Shown: one piece after another, positions 1-5,049 of the stretch
Position numbering within the stretch: position 1 is the stretch's first letter
Layout: each line of letters begins with the position of its first letter
Assembly: GCA_015654495.1 (NCBI GenBank)
Contig: JAATGW010000550.1
Location: 1-6,187 of the forward strand
Source of the DNA: Chitinophagales bacterium
GTDB lineage: Bacteria > Bacteroidota > Bacteroidia > Chitinophagales > Chitinophagaceae
Direction: 5' to 3'
Length of the DNA stretch: 6,187 bases
Translations under genes and position numbers: made by a program
Notes under the pieces: generated by a model
Databases searched by the model: none
Told to the model about the DNA's origin: nothing
What the model saw: only the letters and a program-made list of their open reading frames with translations

Positions 1-245
1 GGAATTTTCCCCTGATCGGATATGATACCAGAACCAACATACTCAGCGGTGTGGTGTTGGGAATGGTTAAGGAAGTTGATGGTATGATAAGCAGTTACCT
101 TGAAAGATATGGTAACTTTAACGTGGTCTTAACCGGGGGTGATAGTGCCTTTTTTGCCCGTCACCTTAAAAATAAGATATTTGCAGACCCTGAATTTTTA
201 TTTAAAGGCCTGTATGCGATCAGTGAGACGAATAACCACCTGTAG
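1..245 (+). CDS. coaX: Type III pantothenate kinase, C-terminal part (5' truncated by window edge)
   Basis: Type III pantothenate kinase phosphorylates pantothenate with ATP, the first committed step of coenzyme A synthesis, in the cytosol. Reading from base 3, the frame is open to the TAG at 243-245 and gives 80 residues, starting NFPLIGYDTRTNILSG. The family normally has about 240-260 residues, so this is roughly the last third; the N-terminal ATP-binding motifs lie outside the window. The recognisable parts are the glycine-containing helix GMVKEVDGMISSYLERYG, the strand and turn VVLTGGDSAFF that is highly characteristic of CoaX, and the ending IFADPEFLFKGLYAISETN, which matches the usual 'P.L...GL..I...N' tail. 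A GTG at 51 opens an internal reading frame but is not the gene start. The 3' end overlaps the next gene by 32 bp, which suggests cotranscription and translational coupling. Confidence 0.9.
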   Translation, partial: NFPLIGYDTRTNILSGVVLGMVKEVDGMISSYLERYGNFNVVLTGGDSAFFARHLKNKIFADPEFLFKGLYAISETNNHL

Positions 246-1515
246 TTCATTATTTATTGTATTAATTATTTTAATAACATCTTCGTTTTCCACACAGGCG
301 CAGGAGAATTCTCCCTATTCCAGGTATGGCTTAGGCGATGTTTTACCTTCCCAGAACATTGTAAATCGTGGAATGGGAGGTCTTTCTATTCCATACCGCG
401 ACCTCCAATCTGTGAATTTCATAAATCCGGCTTCTTATTCCTGGTTGAAAGTGACGACACTTGACATTGGCGTGGATTATACAAGCCGAACCTTACGTAC
501 GGTAACACCACCGCAGAAATTCAAATCCCAGTACCTCATTCCTTCCTATGTACAGCTTGGGTTGCCATTATCGAAAAAAGGACATTGGGGTATGAATATC
601 GGCATCCGGCCAATGACCAGGATTAATTACAATCTTGGCAGCCGCACACGCATTCAGGGAATTGACAGCGTAATTTATAATTATGAAGGAAATGGCGGAA
701 CCTACCAGGCTTATATAGGTACGGGAATAGGAACAAAACATTTCAGTATTGGTATCAATGCCGGATACCTTTTCGGAAATAAAGAATATGCAACAAAAGT
801 TGCCTTTGTTAACGATACTGTTCCTTACAAAAAAACCAACTCCTCAGATACTACAAAATTTGGCGGCGTATTTTTAAGTGCCGGGCTTCAATACACTATT
901 GCTGTCGGTAAAAGCATGTTTATCAGGTTAGGCCTCACCGGTAGCCTGCAGCATAAACTCAACGCGACCCGCGATATTACCCGTCAAACCTATGAGAACG
1001 GAGTAAATGGACCTATTGTAATTGATAGCATTTACAGGGAAGGCGATCAGAAAGGGGAAATCATATATCCTGCATCATACGGCGGAGGCTTGATTCTGGA
1101 AAAAGAAGATAAGTGGCAGATTGGTGTGGAATACAGTACAACCAAATGGTCTGACTACAGATATTATGGCCAGCCTGATCAATTGAAAGACAACTGGACT
1201 TTCCGGTTCGGAGCGCAGATCATTCCCGATCTTCTCCATAAAAAATTCTGGAACCGTGTTGCCTACCGTGTTGGTTTTTCATTTGGCCCAAGTAATGTAG
1301 ATGTCGGATCTGACTTTAATCAATATCTTTTTTCATTCGGTGCGGGCTTCCCGGTAAGACGCAATTACTATACAAATCAGTATACTACTATCCAGACTGC
1401 ATTTGAAATCGGAGCAAGAGGTAGCAAAGACAATCCTATCCGCGAAAATCTTTTAAGGTTTACGCTTGGCTTTAACCTCAGTGATATCTGGTTTAATAAA
1501 CGCAAGTATGACTAA
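214..1515 (+). CDS. Exported outer-membrane beta-barrel-like protein, uncharacterised
   Basis: A 433-residue protein probably located in the outer membrane; its function is unknown. The start at ATG 214 is preferred over ATG 139 because it places a classical signal peptide at the N-terminus: arginines at residues 2, 5 and 6, a hydrophobic core (about 13-22), and likely cleavage after TQA near residue 29, giving a mature N-terminus QENSPYSRYG. The extra 25 residues from ATG 139 would only read through the end of coaX in another frame. A weak AAAGG lies 6 bases before ATG 214. The mature part is rich in alternating aromatic/polar strands with many glycines (for example NIGIRPMTRINYNLG, GIGTKHFSIGINAGYLFG, YRVGFSFGPSNVDVG, LRFTLGFNLSDIWF), as expected of a barrel. 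The ending WFNKRKYD follows a plausible last strand. I recall proteins with this N-terminal motif beside coaX and lptC in Bacteroidota, annotated vaguely as outer membrane or FadL-like proteins. It overlaps coaX by 32 bp and lptC by 8 bp, so an envelope-biogenesis role is possible but unproven. Confidence 0.82.
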   Translation: MRSVRRITTCSSLFIVLIILITSSFSTQAQENSPYSRYGLGDVLPSQNIVNRGMGGLSIPYRDLQSVNFINPASYSWLKVTTLDIGVDYTSRTLRTVTPPQKFKSQYLIPSYVQLGLPLSKKGHWGMNIGIRPMTRINYNLGSRTRIQGIDSVIYNYEGNGGTYQAYIGTGIGTKHFSIGINAGYLFGNKEYATKVAFVNDTVPYKKTNSSDTTKFGGVFLSAGLQYTIAVGKSMFIRLGLTGSLQHKLNATRDITRQTYENGVNGPIVIDSIYREGDQKGEIIYPASYGGGLILEKEDKWQIGVEYSTTKWSDYRYYGQPDQLKDNWTFRFGAQIIPDLLHKKFWNRVAYRVGFSFGPSNVDVGSDFNQYLFSFGAGFPVRRNYYTNQYTTIQTAFEIGARGSKDNPIRENLLRFTLGFNLSDIWFNKRKYD

Positions 1516-2092
1516 TGGCAACAACCATACTTCAGTCATAAAAATCCTGTTCCTTGCACTATTCCCGGCATTTATTTTTTTCTTTTCATCATGCGTGAAT
1601 GATAAGAAAAAAGTAGACGAATTATTTGAAAAGAAAACAGGCGTTGATATCGCAAGGAATATTGAAAGCTACCTGAGTCAGGGTGGGAAAATGAAGGGTA
1701 AACTAACTGCTCCTGTCATGTATCGTTACCAGGATACCTTACCGCGCGTTGAACTTCCGGAAACATTGCATGTTGATTTCTATGATGATTCAACAAAAAT
1801 TGAAAGTCAGCTCGACGCCCATTTTGCACGCTACTTTGAAACACAGAATAAAGTATTTCTTAAGGATAGCGTGACTGTTTTTAATACAAAAGGTGATACT
1901 CTTCATTGCAGAGAACTATGGTGGGACCAGGGTCAGCAGAAATTTTATACTGATAAAGCTGTTCGCATTCACCGTAAGGATATGATTCTGATTGGTGTCG
2001 GCCTGAGTGCGCCGCAGGATTTTAAAACATTCGAAATGTACCAGATCACCAACAGTATCATCAGGATGTCATCACAGGATTTTCCGCAATAG
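1508..2092 (+). CDS. lptC: LPS export protein LptC, lipoprotein form
   Basis: LptC is the periplasmic bridge that takes LPS from the inner-membrane LptBFG transporter and passes it to LptA. The start at ATG 1508 gives 194 residues and overlaps the end of the barrel gene by 8 bp; an in-frame upstream codon at 1466 would add residues lying wholly inside that gene. The N-terminus is a lipoprotein signal: hydrophobic residues 11-26, then FSSC with the acylated cysteine at residue 29. The LptC-type beta-jellyroll follows: a strand pair around MYRYQDTLPRVELPETLHVDFYDD (71-94), QLDAHFARYFETQNKVFLKDSVTVFNTKGDTL (101-132), and the diagnostic ELWWDQGQQKFYTDKAVRI segment (136-154). The ending IGVGLSAPQDFKTFEMYQI corresponds to the usual 'G.G..s..df..y.i' signature. 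In E. coli LptC carries an uncleaved membrane helix instead; a lipid anchor is the form I would expect in Bacteroidota. Length is normal and no disruption is seen. Confidence 0.85.
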   Translation: MTNGNNHTSVIKILFLALFPAFIFFFSSCVNDKKKVDELFEKKTGVDIARNIESYLSQGGKMKGKLTAPVMYRYQDTLPRVELPETLHVDFYDDSTKIESQLDAHFARYFETQNKVFLKDSVTVFNTKGDTLHCRELWWDQGQQKFYTDKAVRIHRKDMILIGVGLSAPQDFKTFEMYQITNSIIRMSSQDFPQ

Positions 2093-2093
2093 C

Positions 2094-2166
2094 TTTGAAA
2101 GTTAAAAGTTGATAGTTAAACGTTCAAAGTGTACTAACTTTTAACTTTGAACCTCAAACTTAAAAC
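2094..2166. repeat. Inverted array of 7-bp units (GTTNNNN / NNNNAAC)
   Basis: The gap between lptC and the next gene is built from heptamers in strict 7-bp phase. On the + strand: TTTGAAA (2094), GTTAAAA (2101), GTTGATA (2108), GTTAAAC (2115), GTTCAAA (2122). After a short centre containing GTAC (2131-2134) the orientation flips: TACTAAC (2132), TTTTAAC (2139), TTTGAAC (2146), CTCAAAC (2153), TTAAAAC (2160), each the complement of a GTTNNNN unit. Two units, GTTAAAA and GTTCAAA, occur exactly in both arms. As a result TTGAAAGTTAAAAGTT (2095-2110) pairs with 2136-2151 with one mismatch, and GTTCAAAGT (2122-2130) pairs perfectly with 2144-2152. The two pairings are mutually exclusive in part. 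The pattern is seen directly; its role (terminator, operator, or mobile or slippage-derived intergenic repeat) is unknown. Confidence 0.8.
2142..2149 (+). promoter_or_regulatory. Possible Bacteroidota -7 promoter element (TAACTTTG)
   Basis: TAACTTTG matches the known Bacteroidota -7 consensus TAnnTTTG exactly and lies 20 bases before the ATG at 2170, implying a very short 5' leader. No good -33 TTG/TTTG is found at the usual 17-23 base distance; the nearest TTG is at 2109-2111, about 30 bases away. The octamer is also part of the heptamer array, so the match could be a by-product of the repeat. Confidence 0.3.
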
Positions 2167-2169
2167 TCC

Positions 2170-3159
2170 ATGGAATATCGCATTATGGGCAAAACCGGCC
2201 TGCAGTTAAGTGTTCTTTCTTTTGGCAGCTGGGTTACATTTCATAAGCAGATCGAAGACAATACAGCCGACGAGTTAATGGGCATCGCATATGATCAGGG
2301 TATTAATTTTTTTGATAATGCCGAAGCATATGCCCTGGGTGAAAGCGAAAAAATGATGGGCCGCGTTCTCAAAAAAAAGAACTGGGACCGTACCTCAATA
2401 GTTCTATCATCAAAAGCATTTTTCGGCTGGCGGGGTAAGGATAATAAACCAAATCAGACAGGCCTCAGCAGAAAACATCTTGTGGAAGCCTGCCATGAAG
2501 CACTTTCACGATTACAGACTGATTACCTCGATTTGTATTTCTGCCACAGACCAGACAACGCTGTTCCAATAGAAGAAGTGGTGTGGACGATGCATAATCT
2601 GATACTACAGGGGAAAATATTGTACTGGGGTACCAGTCACTGGAGTGCAGGCGAAATCATGGAAGCTCATCGTGTTGCGCAGCAATACCACCTGATTGGC
2701 CCGGCAATGGAGCAGCCACAATATAATATGTTCGAAAGATTTAAAATGGAACTGGATTACCTGCCTGTTTTCAAAAATACCGGACTGGGCACAACAATCT
2801 GGAGCCCCCTGGCTGCAGGATTTCTGACTGGTAAATATCTGGATGGCATACCTGAAGGTTCACGCCTCGCAATATCCGGATTTGGATGGCTGAAAGACCG
2901 GTGGTTGCAGGAAGGAAAAATCAATAAGCTAAAACAACTGGTTGCACTTTCAAAAGAAATCGGCTCTTCAATGGCTTCCTTAGCCATTGCCTGGACGATT
3001 CACAATCCACATGTTACAACTGCAATACTTGGTGCTACAAAAAAAGAACAGCTAACAGATAACCTTTCGGCTCTCGAAACAGTAAAGAAACTAAGCCCCG
3101 AAATAATGCAGAAAATTGAAACCATACTTCAGAACAAACCTTTTCTTGATCTCAGTTGA
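2170..3159 (+). CDS. Aldo-keto reductase of the Kv-channel beta-subunit type
   Basis: A 329-residue cytosolic NADPH-dependent (beta/alpha)8-barrel oxidoreductase expected to reduce aldehydes or ketones. The expected AKR tetrad is present: Asp49 and Tyr54 in FFDNAEAYALGESE, Lys82 in VLSSKAFFGW, and His126 in FCHRPD. Cofactor-binding landmarks are GTSHWS (154-159), EQPQYNMF, WSPLAAGFLTGKY, the GSR of the following loop, and ILGATKKEQL near the C-terminus. The whole length, including WLKDRW, LSRKHLVE and the ending ILQNKPF, lines up from memory with mammalian Kv-beta subunits, which generally carry Asn where His126 sits. The bacterial relatives are AKR6/AKR14-like enzymes (YghZ type), soluble reductases for methylglyoxal and similar carbonyls. 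No channel gene is nearby, so a plain reductase role is inferred. The start fits because YRIMGKTGLQLSVLSFGSW is the normal family N-terminus. It begins 4 bases after the heptamer array and has no Shine-Dalgarno sequence. The true substrate cannot be read from the sequence. Confidence 0.9.
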   Translation: MEYRIMGKTGLQLSVLSFGSWVTFHKQIEDNTADELMGIAYDQGINFFDNAEAYALGESEKMMGRVLKKKNWDRTSIVLSSKAFFGWRGKDNKPNQTGLSRKHLVEACHEALSRLQTDYLDLYFCHRPDNAVPIEEVVWTMHNLILQGKILYWGTSHWSAGEIMEAHRVAQQYHLIGPAMEQPQYNMFERFKMELDYLPVFKNTGLGTTIWSPLAAGFLTGKYLDGIPEGSRLAISGFGWLKDRWLQEGKINKLKQLVALSKEIGSSMASLAIAWTIHNPHVTTAILGATKKEQLTDNLSALETVKKLSPEIMQKIETILQNKPFLDLS

Positions 3160-3235
3160 ATATTATTTCTTATTTCAGCGGTTTTCTGCGGAAAAATTTA
3201 ATGCCTATTTTTAAATGAACAGACAATAGATTTTC

Positions 3236-4090
3236 ATGCAGAAAATTATCAAACTTCTTTTGATTATATCCTTCCCTTTCCAGGTGAAAGCGCAGGCCCC
3301 GGATCTTTCAGGAAGCTGGACCGGACTTTTGCAACAGGATAATAAAGTCTGGTCTTTTGTTATTTCAATGGAATTGACGCAGCAAAACACAACATTAAAG
3401 GGAACCATAAAAAGTCTTGCTCCTGATGGCTCGTTTTCGTTGATAAAACTTGATGGTACCATTGTGGGCGATTCAATCAATTTCAGAGATATAGCAGTAG
3501 TTGAAGAAAACATCAGCACCGGATTGCAAAGGCTTTGCATCAAAAATTATCACGGCCGCCTGAAAACGGAAGGAAATAAATCTGTGATCACAGGAAGCTG
3601 GGAAAATATAGGTACAAAATCATTTGCAAATGGCATGTATTACGAAACCAACTTCGTTTGCCTTCCGGGTATATTTAATATTGAAAAAACAATTTCACAA
3701 GCTCCAGCGGTAAATAGTTCAGCTCCTGCTCAGGCAGGTATTTTTCTTAATCGCAAAATCGAAATTCAAAAACATCTTGATATTTTTTCTGATTCCCTCA
3801 ATCTGGTTTTCTATGATAACGGCATTGTTGACGATGACACGATCAGCGTATTCTTAAACAAAGAACCAATCATTTCCAGACAGCGACTTACTGCAAATCC
3901 CCTTGCTGTAACCGTAAAACTGAAACCAGGAATTGACAATGAAATTATCATGTTTGCAGAAAATATGGGTTCTATTCCACCCAATACCGCACTGTTGGTT
4001 TTTTCCGATAGCGGCCAGCGTTACGAACTCACAATTGATTCTGATACCGGAAAAAGCGGAACCATAATTCTGCGCAGAAAAAAGCAATAA
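3236..4090 (+). CDS. Secreted two-domain protein of unknown function
   Basis: A 284-residue protein that I cannot assign to a known function. Residues 1-19 form a signal peptide (Lys3, Lys6, hydrophobic core LLLIISFPF, likely cleavage VKA|QAPD), so it is exported; no lipobox is present. Domain 1 (about 23-142) begins DLSGSWTGLLQQ and has alternating beta strands with a second GSW at 120-122, resembling small lipocalin/calycin-like barrels. A Ser/Ala/Pro linker (about 150-168, with APAVNSSAPAQA) follows. Domain 2 (about 172-281) is all-beta: LNLVFYDNGIVDDDTISVFLN with an acidic DNGxxDDD loop (194-201), then VTVKLKPGIDNEIIMFAENMGSIPPNTALLVF and a C-terminal strand TIILRRK. I recall this YDNG...D..S.FLN / AENLGSIPPNTAL pattern as a recurring C-terminal module of secreted proteins in Chitinophaga-like bacteria. 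The acidic loop could bind a metal ion, which is speculation. It lies 76 bp after the reductase and 72 bp before the dehydrogenase. Confidence 0.8.
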   Translation: MQKIIKLLLIISFPFQVKAQAPDLSGSWTGLLQQDNKVWSFVISMELTQQNTTLKGTIKSLAPDGSFSLIKLDGTIVGDSINFRDIAVVEENISTGLQRLCIKNYHGRLKTEGNKSVITGSWENIGTKSFANGMYYETNFVCLPGIFNIEKTISQAPAVNSSAPAQAGIFLNRKIEIQKHLDIFSDSLNLVFYDNGIVDDDTISVFLNKEPIISRQRLTANPLAVTVKLKPGIDNEIIMFAENMGSIPPNTALLVFSDSGQRYELTIDSDTGKSGTIILRRKKQ

Positions 4091-4162
4091 GCCGGGCGGA
4101 GCCGTTATTATTCACTAAATTGATGTTGACCATTAACTAGTATCCAGAAAATTTTAATCACT

Positions 4163-4981
4163 ATGATTTTTAAAGGAAAAACAGCCTTCATTACAGGAGC
4201 CAGCCGGGGAATAGGACGCACAATAGCGCTGGCGCTGGCAGCAGAAGGCGCAAACGTAGTGATTGCAGCAAAATCCACTGAAGAACATCCCAAGCTTGGT
4301 GGATCTGTTTTTTCCGTTGAGCAGGAAGTGGTAGCAGCAGGTGGATCTGCGCTTGCTGTAGCCTGCGATATCCGTTTTGAAGAACAGATTCAGAATGCAG
4401 TCGACAAAACAATTGAAAAATTCGGCGGAATAGATATACTGATCAATAACGCTTCAGCTATTACGCTTACCAATGTTGAACAAACCGAAACAAAACGTTT
4501 TGATCTGATGTTTGATATCAATGTGAGGGGAACATTTTTTGTATGCAAAACCTGTATCCCCTGGTTGAAAAAAAGCTCCAATGCCCATATACTCAATCTT
4601 TCACCTCCCATAAATCTAAGTATCAAATGGCTTGCTAACCATGTCGCCTACACGATGAGTAAATACAATATGAGTATGATTGCGCTCGGATTATCTGCTG
4701 AACTAAAAAAATTTGGTATTGCAGCAAATACTTTATGGCCACGGACCACCATCGCTACTGCAGCAATTCAGAATCTGCCAGGAGGTGAGATGCTTATGAA
4801 AATGAGCCGCAAGCCTGAAATTATAGCCGATGCCGTTTCTATTATCCTGAAAAAATCAGCCTTAGAATGTACAGGTAATTCCTTTATTGATGAAGATGTA
4901 CTTGCTGCTGAGGGTATCACCGACCTGGAGCCATACGCCGTAATACCTGGCGCAAAATTATATCCGGATCTTTTTCTCTGA
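4163..4981 (+). CDS. Short-chain dehydrogenase/reductase, HSDL2-type SDR domain only
   Basis: A 272-residue cytosolic NAD(P)-dependent oxidoreductase with a Rossmann fold. The cofactor motif TGASRGIG is at residues 11-18, NNAS at 95-98, and the catalytic set is Asn120, Ser147, Tyr163 and Lys167 (YTMSK). Subfamily-specific segments are IAAKSTEEHPKLGGSVFS near residue 34, FGGIDILINNASAI, HILNLSPPINL, NTLWPRTTIATAAIQ, the glycine-bearing TGNSFIDEDVLAAEGI and the ending PGAKLYPDLFL. From memory these match the SDR part of human hydroxysteroid dehydrogenase-like protein 2 closely, including the Pro-Pro after the catalytic serine and the Pro-Asp-x-Phe-Leu end. The eukaryotic protein carries an additional C-terminal SCP2 lipid-binding domain; here translation ends right after the SDR domain at the TGA 4979-4981, as in many bacterial members. 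The substrate is unknown; a fatty or steroid-like hydroxyl/keto compound is a family-level guess. The start is firm because the glycine motif begins at residue 11. Confidence 0.9.
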   Translation: MIFKGKTAFITGASRGIGRTIALALAAEGANVVIAAKSTEEHPKLGGSVFSVEQEVVAAGGSALAVACDIRFEEQIQNAVDKTIEKFGGIDILINNASAITLTNVEQTETKRFDLMFDINVRGTFFVCKTCIPWLKKSSNAHILNLSPPINLSIKWLANHVAYTMSKYNMSMIALGLSAELKKFGIAANTLWPRTTIATAAIQNLPGGEMLMKMSRKPEIIADAVSIILKKSALECTGNSFIDEDVLAAEGITDLEPYAVIPGAKLYPDLFL

Positions 4982-5008
4982 TGCCGGCGTTTCGAATGAA
5001 TTCAAAAC

Positions 5009-5024
5009 AAAACCTATAGGTTTT
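5009..5024. repeat. Perfect 16-bp palindrome upstream of the amidohydrolase gene
   Basis: AAAACCTATAGGTTTT is identical on both strands. It lies 27 bases after the dehydrogenase stop and 25 bases before the amidohydrolase ATG. As RNA it could fold into a 6-bp stem (AAAACC/GGUUUU) with a UAUA loop, a weak structure without a following U-tract beyond the stem itself. As DNA the symmetry would suit a dimeric repressor or activator. The right half, TAGGTTTT (5017-5024), also matches 5 of the 6 fixed bases of the Bacteroidota -7 consensus TAnnTTTG, so operator and promoter could overlap. The function is inferred. Confidence 0.5.
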
Positions 5025-5049
5025 CTGCAGATCTGAATAAAAATAAATT

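Noticed and set aside
139..213. Longer N-terminus for the barrel protein from ATG 139
   Set aside because: It would put 25 residues read through the coaX coding sequence before the signal peptide; ATG 214 places the signal peptide exactly at the N-terminus.
1466..1507. Upstream start for LptC
   Set aside because: The added 14 residues lie wholly inside the barrel gene and would precede the lipoprotein signal; ATG 1508 is the natural start.
3183..3198. Possible hairpin TTTTC-TGCG-GAAAA between the reductase and the secreted protein
   Set aside because: A five-pair, mostly A/T stem with no following T-run of note; expected by chance in such sequence.
3211..3543. Minus-strand open frame of 110 codons
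   Set aside because: It is antisense to the signal peptide and first domain of the secreted protein, has no recognisable motif, and the + strand gene explains the region.
4091..4112. Possible terminator after the secreted protein (GC-rich GCCGGGCGGAGCCG followed by TTATTATT)
   Set aside because: The stem is only about four pairs with a bulged G, and the T-run is broken by A; too weak to call.
4108..4626. Three minus-strand open frames of 61-78 codons across the dehydrogenase
   Set aside because: All lie opposite conserved SDR motifs, show biased composition typical of antisense reading, and have no domain I can recognise.
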